Assembly: GCA_027485145.1 (NCBI GenBank)
Contig: JAIXRO010000027.1
Coordinates: 19,743-83,742, forward strand
From: Hyphomonadaceae bacterium
Lineage (GTDB): Bacteria; Pseudomonadota; Alphaproteobacteria; Caulobacterales; Hyphomonadaceae
Direction of reading: 5' to 3'
DNA length: 64,000 nt
Part shown: piece after piece, positions 34,478 to 44,137 of the stretch
Position numbering within the stretch: the stretch's first letter is position 1
How the letters are laid out: every line of letters begins with the position of its first letter
Position numbers and translations under genes: made by a program
Notes under the pieces: model-generated
What the model saw: only the letters and a program-made list of their open reading frames with translations
What the model was told of the DNA's origin: nothing
The model's database searches: none

Positions 34478-35416
34478 ATGAGTTATGACGTCTTCCTTGT
34501 GTCCGCGATCGAGGACCGGGACACCGCCAAACTGATTGCGCGGCGCCTTCGCTCGCTCAAATTCCGCGTCTGGCTGGACCAGAAGCAGGAAGATGAGACC
34601 TTCGATGCCAAGGATGCGCGTGACGCGACCGGATCTCCGTCCATGCTGGTGCTCTGGTCCGCCGCGGCTGTCGGAAGCGACTGGGTGCGTGCCGCTGCCT
34701 CGATTGGCCATTCCCGTCCCGGCACGCTGATCGAGGCGGCGCTCGACAAGACGGTGCCGTACGAGCCGTTCACCGCCCACAAGCGCTATGCGCTGGCCGG
34801 CATGACGTCCCGCAACACACCGCTGGCCTTCGTCGATCTCATCGAAGAACTCGCAGAGCGTCAGGGCCGCACCGGCCTGCGCGACTGGATCAGCTACGGC
34901 GCGCAGGACGAAGAACAGCGGATCGCGTGGCTTGCGGCACACCCGGCCGATCCTCTGGCGCTCGACGCCCAGAAGAAGCGTGAGAAGGAACTCGGCGTGA
35001 AGCCCGCCCCGGCCCGCGAAGCCATCGGCGCAGCGGCGCTTGCGGCGGCCGCGATGCGGACAAGCCCCCCGCCGCCACCTGCGATGGCGGGTCCGCCGCG
35101 TCCAGCCGCCACAAGTCCGCTCGCCTCCAACGGCGCGATTGCCTCGGCAACCCTGGCCGAGGAAGCGCGGGGGTTCAGCACGTTGATGGGGGTTGGCGTT
35201 GCCATCGGCGCGATGCTGTTCATGGCGTGGGTCTTCCGCTCACAGCCTGCGCCGCCCGCGATTCGCGGTCTTCCGGCAATCGCGAACGCACAGATGCCGG
35301 TAACCTGTCCGGCCGGCACCGTGCCGCGCTCCATGATCCGGGTGCTCGAACCGGGCGAGATCATTGACGATACCCAGCCCGTCATCGTGGACGACACCTC
35401 CGCCGATCCGGGCTGA
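34478..35416 (+). CDS. TIR-like domain protein with Pro-rich linker and a C-terminal TM segment
   Basis: MSYDVFLVSAIEDRDTAKLIARRLRSLKFRVWLDQ (TIR box1/2-like); TSPPPPPAMAGPP linker; TM LMGVGVAIGAMLFMAWVF. Confidence 0.8.
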   Translation: MSYDVFLVSAIEDRDTAKLIARRLRSLKFRVWLDQKQEDETFDAKDARDATGSPSMLVLWSAAAVGSDWVRAAASIGHSRPGTLIEAALDKTVPYEPFTAHKRYALAGMTSRNTPLAFVDLIEELAERQGRTGLRDWISYGAQDEEQRIAWLAAHPADPLALDAQKKREKELGVKPAPAREAIGAAALAAAAMRTSPPPPPAMAGPPRPAATSPLASNGAIASATLAEEARGFSTLMGVGVAIGAMLFMAWVFRSQPAPPAIRGLPAIANAQMPVTCPAGTVPRSMIRVLEPGEIIDDTQPVIVDDTSADPG

Positions 35417-35440
35417 TCTGTCTGACGTTGCCAAAAACAA

Positions 35441-35470
35441 AAAAAGCCGCCGGATATCCGGCGGCTTTTT
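35441..35470. terminator. Bidirectional Rho-independent terminator
   Basis: AAAAAGCCGCCGGATATCCGGCGGCTTTTT, perfect palindrome between convergent genes. Confidence 0.95.
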
Positions 35471-35488
35471 CTTGTTTGGGCCGGGAGC

Positions 35489-36064
35489 TTAGCTCAGAGC
35501 TTTTTCGATCTCGCGCGCCGCTGCCTCGAACTGATCGACGCCGGTTTGTTCCGCCATCACGCGGCGTGCCGCTTCGGTAGCGGCGTCAGCGGCCGCCCGG
35601 CGCACTTCGTTCGCGGCTTCGGCTTCGGCCCGGCCGATGCGGGCCTCGGCCTGGGCTTCGCGGCGCGTGATCTTGTCGGCAAGGTCTTGCTTCGCGGCTT
35701 CGAGGAAGGCGTGCGCATCGCGCTTGGCCTGATCGATGATTGCCTCAGCCTCACGGTCGGCTTCCTTTTGCCGGCGTTCCGCCTGGGCCAGCGCCTCGGC
35801 CGCCTGCGCGCGCAGGGCCGCCACTTCGTCCAGTTCCTTGCGGATCGTCTCTGCGCGGTTATCGAGCCCGCTGAGCACGGTCTTGAACACGCCGAGCCGC
35901 CACAGGATGGCGAAGAAGATCAGGATGCCGATCATCACGAGGTGCGTGACGGTATCGGTGAACGGCGTGAGCAGCGTGTCGTGCCCTTCGCCTTCGCCGG
36001 CCGCAAGCGCAGCAGGGCCAAATGTGGCGAGAGTGATCGAAGTCAGCAGCGTGCGCAGGTTCAT
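35489..36064 (-). CDS. atpF: F0F1 ATP synthase subunit B
   Basis: ILIFFAILWRLGVFKTVLSGLDNRAETIRKELDEVAALRAQAAEAL. Confidence 0.94.
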   Translation of the reverse strand: MNLRTLLTSITLATFGPAALAAGEGEGHDTLLTPFTDTVTHLVMIGILIFFAILWRLGVFKTVLSGLDNRAETIRKELDEVAALRAQAAEALAQAERRQKEADREAEAIIDQAKRDAHAFLEAAKQDLADKITRREAQAEARIGRAEAEAANEVRRAAADAATEAARRVMAEQTGVDQFEAAAREIEKALS

Positions 36065-36612
36065 CAGCGGGTCTCCAGCACAGAGCTGACAGCTTTCTTG
36101 ACGTCCGCCTTCGAGACCTTGACGCCCAGACGGGCGATCATGGCTTCGGCGGCATCCACCGAGATCTGCTCGACATTCTTCATCGCATCTTCCCGCAGCT
36201 TCGAAATGCGGGTTTCGGCGCGCTCAAGCTTCAGCGCCATCTCGGCGTCTACCCGGCCGGTCACTTGCGCCAGTTCGGTTTCGGCGGCCGCTTTCGCGGA
36301 GTCGGACGTTTCCCGGGCGCGTGCGCGCGCCTGCGCCAGCCGGATCTCCAGCGCCTTTTGCGCCTCGACCGACTGGTTGTTCAGGCGTGCGGCTTCATCG
36401 AGATCAGCCGCAATGCTGCTTGCCCGTTGCTTCAGCGTGCCTTCCAGCTTCGGCAGGATGGAGCGCGACAGCGCGAAGTACATCCCGACAAAGAAGATGG
36501 CCAGCCAGAACAGCTGCGAGGCAAACCAGGTCGGGTCAAACGCCGGGAAGGGCGCCGTCACGGCCTCGCCGCTGTGCGCGGCGGTCTCTGCGAGAAATGC
36601 CAGCAAGCTCAT
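36064..36612 (-). CDS. F0F1 ATP synthase subunit B'
   Basis: FDPTWFASQLFWLAIFFVGMYFALSRSILPKLEGTLKQRASSIAADLDEA. Confidence 0.94.
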   Translation of the reverse strand: MSLLAFLAETAAHSGEAVTAPFPAFDPTWFASQLFWLAIFFVGMYFALSRSILPKLEGTLKQRASSIAADLDEAARLNNQSVEAQKALEIRLAQARARARETSDSAKAAAETELAQVTGRVDAEMALKLERAETRISKLREDAMKNVEQISVDAAEAMIARLGVKVSKADVKKAVSSVLETR

Positions 36613-36640
36613 GGCGTGCCTTGCTCCTTACCTGCGCTGC

Positions 36641-36877
36641 TTACGCGGCGAACAGGATCAGCATCGAAATAACGAACGCGAAGAGGCCAAGGGCTTCTGC
36701 GAGCGCCATACCGAGAAAGAGGTTGCCCGATTGTTGCGGGGCAGCGGAGGGGTTGCGCATCGCGGCGTCGAGGAACGAGCCGAAGATGTTGCCCACGCCG
36801 ATCGCTGCGCCGATCATGCCGAGCGTGGCGAGGCCAGCGCCGACATACCGCAGACCTTCGGTGATATTGCCTTCCAT
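36641..36877 (-). CDS. atpE: F0F1 ATP synthase subunit C
   Basis: LRYVGAGLATLGMIGAAIGVGNIFGSFLDAAMRNPSA...LAEALGLFAFVISMLILF. Confidence 0.97.
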   Translation of the reverse strand: MEGNITEGLRYVGAGLATLGMIGAAIGVGNIFGSFLDAAMRNPSAAPQQSGNLFLGMALAEALGLFAFVISMLILFAA

Positions 36878-37001
36878 GGGAGTCTCCTATTGGGATCGAG
36901 GGGGATTCGGGTTGATATGGGGCCCGTGAAGCGTGTTCGGGTTGAAGCGTCAAGGGGCAGGACGAGGCGCGATTGGACGCACCGGCGGTGGGGCTCTCCG
37001 G

Positions 37002-37778
37002 TCAGTGGTGCGGGTGGATCGCGTCTTTGAGGTAAACGCAGGTCAGCAGGGCAAAAACATAGGCCTGCAGGAAGGCGACCAGGAATTCGAGCGCCGTGAT
37101 CGGGATCAGCAGCACGTAAGGCACCCAGGCGACTGCCGTCAGGCCAGCGCCTGCCAGCATCACCACGAAGATGGCCAGCAGTTTCAGCATGATGTGACCG
37201 GCCAGCATGTTGGCGAAGAGACGCATGCCGAGCGTGATCGGGCGCGCGAGGAACGAGATGATCTCGATCGGCACGAGGAAGAACATCACCGGCAGCGGAA
37301 CGCCATGCGGGGCGAAGAGGCCGAAGAAGCCGAGACCGTTCTTGTAGATGCCATAGCCCACCACGATCAGGATCACGACCACGGCCAGTGCGCCGGTGAC
37401 GGCGATATGGCTCGTTGTGGTGAAGGCATACGGGAACATGCCCACGATATTGGCGCCAAGGATGAAGAAGAAGAGCGTGAAGACAAACGGGAAGAATTTC
37501 AGGCCTTCTTCGCCAGCGGTCGAGCGGACCATGTCGGAAATGAAGGTGTAGGACATCTCACCTAGGGACTGGATCCGGTTCGGGATCAGGCTGCCGCGCG
37601 AAGCGGCCATGCCGAGGAAACCAAGGACCAGAACCGTCGACACCAGCATCCAGAAACTGGAGTTGGTAAAGGCCAGATTGTAGCCGCCGGCCGACCAGTC
37701 GATCAGCGGGAAGATCTTGAACTGGTGAATCGGATCGGTCGCGATCGACGGCAGGAAAACGGGGAGGGGCAAGTTCAT
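37002..37778 (-). CDS. atpB: F0F1 ATP synthase subunit A
   Basis: PIEIISFLARPITLGMRLFANMLAGHIMLKLL. Confidence 0.98.
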   Translation of the reverse strand: MNLPLPVFLPSIATDPIHQFKIFPLIDWSAGGYNLAFTNSSFWMLVSTVLVLGFLGMAASRGSLIPNRIQSLGEMSYTFISDMVRSTAGEEGLKFFPFVFTLFFFILGANIVGMFPYAFTTTSHIAVTGALAVVVILIVVGYGIYKNGLGFFGLFAPHGVPLPVMFFLVPIEIISFLARPITLGMRLFANMLAGHIMLKLLAIFVVMLAGAGLTAVAWVPYVLLIPITALEFLVAFLQAYVFALLTCVYLKDAIHPHH

Positions 37779-38134
37779 CAGCGCGTCTCGTCTTTGGTCT
37801 CTGGCGTTGAACTGGGCGTTTCCGCCGTCTTCGATGCGTCTTCGGACAGCTGTTTGGCCGCCCGCATGAGGTTACGGATGCCCGCCGCCATGCCGAACCC
37901 CATCATCACGAGCAGCCCCCAGGGCGAGGACTTCGCAAAATGATCGATCAGCAGGCCCAATCCGACGCCGACGACAACCGAGGCAACAAGTTCCGAGCTG
38001 TAGCGCAAAGCCATGCTCGCCGGCGTGTTGACACTGTTCTTTCGTTGGCGTTCGGCCCGGTCTGCCCGCTCCGTCTGCTTGGCTTTTGCCTTTGCGATCC
38101 GGTCGCCAAGATCCGAGGGATCAGGTCCGGACAT
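37778..38134 (-). CDS. atpI: AtpI family protein
   Basis: ALRYSSELVASVVVGVGLGLLIDHFAKSSPWGLLVMMGFGMAAGIRNLMR. Confidence 0.92.
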   Translation of the reverse strand: MSGPDPSDLGDRIAKAKAKQTERADRAERQRKNSVNTPASMALRYSSELVASVVVGVGLGLLIDHFAKSSPWGLLVMMGFGMAAGIRNLMRAAKQLSEDASKTAETPSSTPETKDETR

Positions 38135-38192
38135 CAGAAGGCTCCTGCCAACGACAGAGGGACAGCGTGCACCACCCCTTCAAATTTCGCGC

Positions 38193-38221
38193 AAACTATG
38201 AGGGGGGCTCTGGCAAGTCAA
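38193..38221 (-). promoter_or_regulatory. Predicted sigma70-like promoter of the F0 operon
   Basis: TTGACT-N17-TAGTTT on minus strand. Confidence 0.45.
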
Positions 38222-38280
38222 CGGGATAACGACGGATTAAACACCTTGTTTTTATTGAATTAACTTGCGCGCGGACTGCG

Positions 38281-41200
38281 CTACTCCGCCGCAACGAGCC
38301 GCTCGGCTGCAGCTAGGTCCACAGAAACCAGTTTCGACACGCCCTTTTCCCGCATCGTGACGCCGAAAAGCCGGTCCATTCGGCTCATCGTGACCGGATT
38401 ATGCGTGATCACGACGAATCGGGTGTCGGTTCTCTGGCGCATTTCGTTCAGCATGTTGCAGAACCGGTCGACGTTCGCGTCGTCCAGCGGCGCATCCACC
38501 TCGTCCAGCACGCAGATCGGCGCCGGGCGCGACAGGAACACGGCGAAGATCAGCGCAGAGGCCGTCAGGGCCTGTTCACCGCCAGACATCAGCGCCAGCG
38601 TTCCGAGCTTCTTGCCGGGGGGCTGGGCAAAGATTTCGAGGCCTGCATTGAGCGGATCCTCGGCGTCCACGAGGCGAAGCTCTGCCTTCCCGCCGCCGAA
38701 GAGGGCAATGAACAACGCCTTGAAATGCTCGTTGACCGCTTCGAAGGCTTCCACGAGACGCTGGCGCCCCTCCACATTCAGGGCCTCGACGCCTTCGCGC
38801 AGCTTCGCGATCGCCGCGATGAGATCATCGCGCTCGGCAATCTGGACGCCGAGTCGCGATTCGAGTTCTTCGGCTTCCTCTTCCGCGTTCATGTTGACGC
38901 CGCCAAGCTGGTCCCGCTCGCGGCGCAGACCGTCGAGACGCCCTTCGGCTTCGCGCGGCGTGAACGCGCCCAGCGTCTCCTCGTCGAGCCCGGCTTTGGC
39001 GATCGCCAGCAGACCTTCAGGCGTGCGCTGGAAGGCCGTGCGGGCGTGCTCGATGCTTTCGGCATGCTTGGCTTCGGCGTTTTCCAGTTTCACGGTCCAG
39101 GCCGCCAGTTGCGCGCGCGCGTCAGCGGCGGCCGTGGCGGCCTTGCGGGCAGCCGTGTCGGCTTCGCGGATCGCGGCTTCCTTGCGGGCGAGCGCGTCGG
39201 CAGCCGCCTGCCGTTCCGCCTCGAGCGCTTCGGTTTCCGCGGCAAGGCCGTCGATTTCGGCGCGCAGCGCTTCCGGCCGTTCGCGCGAGGTGTGCACGGT
39301 CGCAGCCACATCGGCCCGGCGTTCGGTCACCTGCGCGAGGCGTTGCTCCGCTGAGGCAAGCCGGGTCTGCCAGGCCTCGACGTCCCGGGTGAGCGCCGCG
39401 CGGCGGGCAGCCGCCTGCTCACGGCCGCGCAGCAAGTCCGCCAGTTGGCCGCGCGCCTCGGTTTCGGTGGCGCGCGCCGCAGCGAGGGCTTCGCGGGCAG
39501 ACGCGAGCGCCTGTTCCAGCGCCGTGTCTTCTTCGGCGCCCGCTCCGGGCGTGGCGAGCGTCAGCATTTCCTTGATGGCGATGAGGTCTGTTTCGGCCCG
39601 GGCAAGAGCTTCTGTGCCGGCCTCGCGCTTCATCTGCGTGCGCTCATTCGCCTGAGTTGCCTCGATGGCGGCCGCGCGGGCATCGGTCAGCGTGCGCTGG
39701 GCCGGAGCAATGAACTGGCGCAGATGGCGAAGGTTTTCTTCGGCTGCCAAGCGCGCCGCACGGACCGCTTCGAGGCGGGCCGCAAGTTCCGAGAGCTCGG
39801 TTTGCCGGGCGACGAGTTCAACCTGCGCCGCTTCGATCCGGGCCTTCTGTTCGAGACGCGCAGTCGCACTGATCGGCGCGTCGGGTGTTCGGATAAAGCC
39901 GTCCCAGCGCCACAGGTGACCTTCGAGGGAGACCAGTCGCTGGCCGGGCTTCAGGCCGGCAATCAGGCGCGCGCCGTCGGCCACTGACACGAGTCCACAT
40001 TGCGAAAGGCGGGCCGCCAACTCGCCGGGCGCGTCCACGCATGACGTCAGGGGCTCGACCCCTTCCGGCAAAGGTTGAGCCGAGGCCTGCGCCCCATTCC
40101 AGTAAAGGGCGGCGGTGCGATCCGTCGGCGCTTCGATATCGTCGCCCAGCGCGGCGGCAACCGCCTTCTCATAGCCGTCGCGGGTGCGCAGGCGTTCGAG
40201 CACGGGCGGCGCAGCCGATGGGCCCGATCGGCGCATCAGTCGCGTGAGGCCTGCAATTTCAGCTTCCAGTGACCGGACCGAATGATTGGCGGCGTCGAAC
40301 GGCGGCATCGCTTCGCCTTCGGCAACACGGGCCCGCGCCAGTTCGGCTTCGGCCAGTTCAACGGCGCGCTCGGCATCGCCCAGGGCAATCTCGGCCTCGG
40401 CTTCGGCATTCTTGGCCTGTCGCAGGCGCAGGAGATGGATGCCGGAGTCTTCCAGGCCCGTCATCTCGCCGCGCAGGCGCTCGATCTCGGCCGTCAGCAT
40501 GGTTTGCCGGCGCGCCTGGGCCGCTGCATTGTCTTCGGCGGCGCGGCGACGGGCGCGAACGTCGGACAAGCGTTGCTGGGCTTCATCTGCAGCGCGTTCA
40601 GCGCCGGTCAGCCGGACGCGCGCGATTTCGAGCGCGGCACGGGCCTCGTCTTCAAGGCGCGCGGTGAGGGCGGCGTCTTCCAGCGGAAGACCGGCGAGTT
40701 CATCGCAGGCTTGAGCCAAGGCTGCGGCGGCTTCCTCATGGGTCGTCGTCTCGCGGGCGAAGTCGAATCCCAGGCGCAGCGCTTCAGCTTCAAGGCGCGA
40801 ATGCGATTCGGCTGCGATCCGGCGTTCGGTTTCCAGCTTGGCCAGCGTGATGCGCGCCTGACCAAGACGTGCCGCAGCGTCCATTTCGGCTTCCCGAAGC
40901 GGCGCAAGCCCTTCGCCCGCTTCGATGCGTTCCTTCTCGCGAACCGCGTCCTCGCGCGACAGATCCTCGACCTGACGTTTCAGGGTGTCCAGCTGGATCC
41001 TGGCAGCGTCCATCGTCTGACGGGCTTCGACCCAGCGAAGATGCGCGACCAGCGCGTCCAGTGCCTGGATTTCGTCCGCCAGCTTGCGGTAGCGGCGCGC
41101 CTTGGCCGCTTGGCGCTTGAGGCTTGCAAGCTGGCGTTCGACTTCCGCGGAAACTTCAGACAACCGCTCGAGGTTTGCCGCGGCACCGTCCAGCTTCTGC

Positions 41201-41742
41201 TCGGCCTCATGCCGGCGGCTGTTGAGCCCCGCGATACCGGCAGCCTCTTCAAGGATGCGGCGGCGGTTCTGGGGCTTGGAGCCGATGAGTTCGGAAATCT
41301 GGCCCTGACGAACGAGCGCAGGGGAGTTTGCACCCGTCGAGGCATCCGCAAACAGCAGCTGGATATCCTTGCCGCGCACCGTGCGGCCATTGATCCGGTA
41401 ACTGGAGCCGGCGCCGCGCTTCAACTTGCGTTCGATCTCGAGCTGGTCGGCGCCGTTGAACTCGGGCGGCGCGGTTCGCCGGGAATTGTCGAGCACGAGG
41501 ATGACTTCGGCCGTCTCGCGGGCCGGGCGCCCGTCGGCTCCGTTGAAGATCAGGTCGTCCATCTCGCCGCCGCGCATGGCCTTGGCAGAGTTGGCGCCCA
41601 TCGCCCAGCGCAGCGCTTCGAGAAGGTTCGACTTGCCGCAGCCATTCGGCCCGACAATGCCGGTCAGTCCCGGTTCGATGGGAACGGTCTGCGGATCTAC
41701 AAACGACTTGAAGCCGGCAATGCGGAGCTCAGTGATCTGCAT
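38281..41742 (-). CDS. smc: Chromosome segregation protein SMC
   Basis: VGPNGCGKSNLLEALRWAMG; coiled coils; LMSGGEQALTASALIFAVF...CVLDEVDAPLDDAN. Confidence 0.98.
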   Translation of the reverse strand: MQITELRIAGFKSFVDPQTVPIEPGLTGIVGPNGCGKSNLLEALRWAMGANSAKAMRGGEMDDLIFNGADGRPARETAEVILVLDNSRRTAPPEFNGADQLEIERKLKRGAGSSYRINGRTVRGKDIQLLFADASTGANSPALVRQGQISELIGSKPQNRRRILEEAAGIAGLNSRRHEAEQKLDGAAANLERLSEVSAEVERQLASLKRQAAKARRYRKLADEIQALDALVAHLRWVEARQTMDAARIQLDTLKRQVEDLSREDAVREKERIEAGEGLAPLREAEMDAAARLGQARITLAKLETERRIAAESHSRLEAEALRLGFDFARETTTHEEAAAALAQACDELAGLPLEDAALTARLEDEARAALEIARVRLTGAERAADEAQQRLSDVRARRRAAEDNAAAQARRQTMLTAEIERLRGEMTGLEDSGIHLLRLRQAKNAEAEAEIALGDAERAVELAEAELARARVAEGEAMPPFDAANHSVRSLEAEIAGLTRLMRRSGPSAAPPVLERLRTRDGYEKAVAAALGDDIEAPTDRTAALYWNGAQASAQPLPEGVEPLTSCVDAPGELAARLSQCGLVSVADGARLIAGLKPGQRLVSLEGHLWRWDGFIRTPDAPISATARLEQKARIEAAQVELVARQTELSELAARLEAVRAARLAAEENLRHLRQFIAPAQRTLTDARAAAIEATQANERTQMKREAGTEALARAETDLIAIKEMLTLATPGAGAEEDTALEQALASAREALAAARATETEARGQLADLLRGREQAAARRAALTRDVEAWQTRLASAEQRLAQVTERRADVAATVHTSRERPEALRAEIDGLAAETEALEAERQAAADALARKEAAIREADTAARKAATAAADARAQLAAWTVKLENAEAKHAESIEHARTAFQRTPEGLLAIAKAGLDEETLGAFTPREAEGRLDGLRRERDQLGGVNMNAEEEAEELESRLGVQIAERDDLIAAIAKLREGVEALNVEGRQRLVEAFEAVNEHFKALFIALFGGGKAELRLVDAEDPLNAGLEIFAQPPGKKLGTLALMSGGEQALTASALIFAVFLSRPAPICVLDEVDAPLDDANVDRFCNMLNEMRQRTDTRFVVITHNPVTMSRMDRLFGVTMREKGVSKLVSVDLAAAERLVAAE

Positions 41743-41757
41743 GCCGGCACCTCATTG

Positions 41758-42447
41758 TTACTGCGCGCCCTTTTCGGCAAGCAGGGCGTCGATCTGCTTC
41801 GAGAAGCCTTCCGGCGTGCGATAGTCGCCTTCGAAGTTGCGCACTTTGCCGTCGAGCACGAAAGTCGGCGTGCCGGCGACCTGGAATTGTTCGGCAGACT
41901 GGTAAACGGCGGCCAGCTCGTCCCGGATCTCGGGGTTTTCCATGCAGGCGTCGAAGGCTTCGTCTGTCTCGATTCCGTGCCGTTTCGCGATCGTTTTCAG
42001 GGTGTTACCTAGCGCGCCGACCTGCGCGGCCTGAACGATCCCTTCCTGGTTCTCAAACAGGTCGTCGAGCACCGCGAAGAACTTGTCGTCACCAGCGCAG
42101 CGGGCGACCACGTAAGCGGCAACGTCCACGGTTCCGTGGATCGGGAATTCGCGGAATACGAACCGGACTTTGCCGGTCGACACGTACTTTTCCTCAATCG
42201 TAGGCAGGACGCTGTCATGGAAGTACTTGCACGCGGGGCAGGTTGGCGAGGCATATTCGATCAGCGTAATCGGCGCATCCGGATCACCTTTGACGTGGCC
42301 GAGCTCGCCCGCTTGCGTGGTCGCTGACGCACCTGCACTTGCGGCAGGTGCGTTGCTGCTGTCGCCCTTGGCCGCGCCGCAAGCAACGAGTGCCAGGGCG
42401 GAAACAGCCGCAAGGGCGAAACGCCGGGAAAGTGATGTCATGGTCAT
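41758..42447 (-). CDS. DsbA family thiol:disulfide oxidoreductase, predicted lipoprotein
   Basis: ITLIEYASPTCPACKYFHDSVLPTIEEKYV; CPAC active site; lipobox ALVAC. Confidence 0.94.
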   Translation of the reverse strand: MTMTSLSRRFALAAVSALALVACGAAKGDSSNAPAASAGASATTQAGELGHVKGDPDAPITLIEYASPTCPACKYFHDSVLPTIEEKYVSTGKVRFVFREFPIHGTVDVAAYVVARCAGDDKFFAVLDDLFENQEGIVQAAQVGALGNTLKTIAKRHGIETDEAFDACMENPEIRDELAAVYQSAEQFQVAGTPTFVLDGKVRNFEGDYRTPEGFSKQIDALLAEKGAQ

Positions 42448-42511
42448 GAGCCTCGCGTTAAGGAATGAGTCGCGCCGGTTGCCAAATCGTTAAGAAAAAC
42501 GCCGCGAGAGT

Positions 42512-43051
42512 TTACGGGTCTGCCGATAGCACAGCCTTGCCCAATGCAACAATTGCGGCACGCAGGCCGGCGTTTTCGATCCGCGCCGCGCCTGTTTCGA
42601 GGATCGCAGTCTCTTGCGGAGTAAGCGCGCGGGCCTTCCGGCGATAGACGACCGTCTCCGCGCCGCGCGAGATGGGGCCTTGCACGATGCGGATCGACGT
42701 TATGTCGCCGCCCGCGGCCACCGAGACCCGTTGGCGAATCGTCTCCGACTGGTGCTGAACCAGCGGCGCCGCCTGCGGGATCACGCGCAGCGTCAGGATG
42801 CGCCCGTCCTTCGAGGCGCTGATCTTTTCAGGATGCGAGAACCTGTACACCTGCTCGCCTGCAATCTCGCGCCAGCGCGCCTGCAGCAGCTTGAGGGGCG
42901 GCAGTTTGGCTGCGCCGGTCTTTCGGCTCACGCGGTCTGCCGATATCGCGATCGCCTTCATCGGCGGCTTGAGCGCTCGGGCCCTCGTGTAGCGCAGCTT
43001 GACCAGCGCGCGGGCTTCCTCAAGCGGATCGAGGGTTGATCTCTGGACCAT
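42512..43051 (-). CDS. DUF721 (DciA-like) domain protein
   Basis: LLQARWREIAGEQVYRFSHPEKISASKDGRILTLRVIPQAAPLVQHQSETIRQRV. Confidence 0.85.
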   Translation of the reverse strand: MVQRSTLDPLEEARALVKLRYTRARALKPPMKAIAISADRVSRKTGAAKLPPLKLLQARWREIAGEQVYRFSHPEKISASKDGRILTLRVIPQAAPLVQHQSETIRQRVSVAAGGDITSIRIVQGPISRGAETVVYRRKARALTPQETAILETGAARIENAGLRAAIVALGKAVLSADP

Positions 43052-43090
43052 GTTGGCAAATCTGCACGGCTTCTGCGGCGAGGAAAAGGC

Positions 43091-44137
43091 ATGCAGCCGA
43101 AAAGTGATCGTGACCTCGCCGGGATGGTGCCAGCCTTGCTCGGCTGGTTTGACCGCTCCGCCCGCACGCTGCCCTGGCGCAGTGCGCGCGGCGTTGCGCG
43201 CGATCCCTACCGCGTCTGGTTGTCGGAAATCATGCTGCAGCAGACGACCGTGCCGCATGCCGCGCCGTATTTCGAAGCCTTCACGCGCAGGTGGCCGACG
43301 GTCGAGGCGCTTGCAGCGGCAGCGGACGAAGAGGTCATGCAGGCCTGGGCCGGGCTCGGCTATTACGCCCGGGCCCGCAACCTTCTGAAGTGCGCGCGGG
43401 AAGTGTCTGCACGGGGCGGGTTTCCCGTTACCGAGAAGGAGCTGCTGACCTTGCCGGGGATCGGGCCCTATACGGCCGGGGCCATCGCGGCGCTGGCCTT
43501 CGGCGAACGCACGCCGGCCGTCGATGGCAATGCCGAGCGCGTTTTCTCACGTCTGCTGGCCACGCAGGAAGACTGGGCAGCGGCAAAGCGCCGGATCGGT
43601 CACATCGCGAGAGACCTTGTGCCAGCGAGTCGTCCCGGAGACTTCGCGGAGGCGCTGATGGACCTTGGCGCCGGCGTCTGTACGCCCAAGCAGCCGTCTT
43701 GCGGTCTCTGTCCGATCACGGAGTATTGCGCCGCCTATGCCGAAGGCCGGCCGGACCGCTATCCGATCAAGCCCGCCAAGACCGCGCGACCTGTCCGCTA
43801 CGGCGCTGCCTATGTTCTGCGCCGGAAGTCAGACGTCTGGCTCATTCGGCGTCCGCCCTCGGGCCTGCTCGGCGGCATGCTGGCCTTGCCGTCATCGGAA
43901 TGGGCCGAGACCCGCACCGCGTCTGATCCCCCTGTGGAGGCTGGATGGACAAGCGTTGGAGAGGTGCGCCACGTCTTTACCCATTTCGCGCTTCACCTCG
44001 ATGTCATGGTCGCCGAAGCAAGGCGCGAACAATTGCCGGAGGGCTATTGGGCGCCGGCGGAGGATCTTGCGGGATTGCCGACCGTGTTCGCCAAGGCTGC
44101 GTCGCTGGCTGGTCTCAACGCGAGGCAAAGACGTTGA
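43091..44137 (+). CDS. mutY: A/G-specific adenine glycosylase
   Basis: WLSEIMLQQTTVPHAAPYFEAFTRRWPTVEALAAA; CTPKQPSCGLCPITEYC Fe-S cluster; Nudix-like C-terminus. Confidence 0.97.
   Translation: MQPKSDRDLAGMVPALLGWFDRSARTLPWRSARGVARDPYRVWLSEIMLQQTTVPHAAPYFEAFTRRWPTVEALAAAADEEVMQAWAGLGYYARARNLLKCAREVSARGGFPVTEKELLTLPGIGPYTAGAIAALAFGERTPAVDGNAERVFSRLLATQEDWAAAKRRIGHIARDLVPASRPGDFAEALMDLGAGVCTPKQPSCGLCPITEYCAAYAEGRPDRYPIKPAKTARPVRYGAAYVLRRKSDVWLIRRPPSGLLGGMLALPSSEWAETRTASDPPVEAGWTSVGEVRHVFTHFALHLDVMVAEARREQLPEGYWAPAEDLAGLPTVFAKAASLAGLNARQRR

Noticed and set aside
40282-42012. 576 aa plus-strand ORF antisense to smc
   Set aside because: Shadow ORF; SMC Walker A/B and signature motifs are clear on the minus strand.
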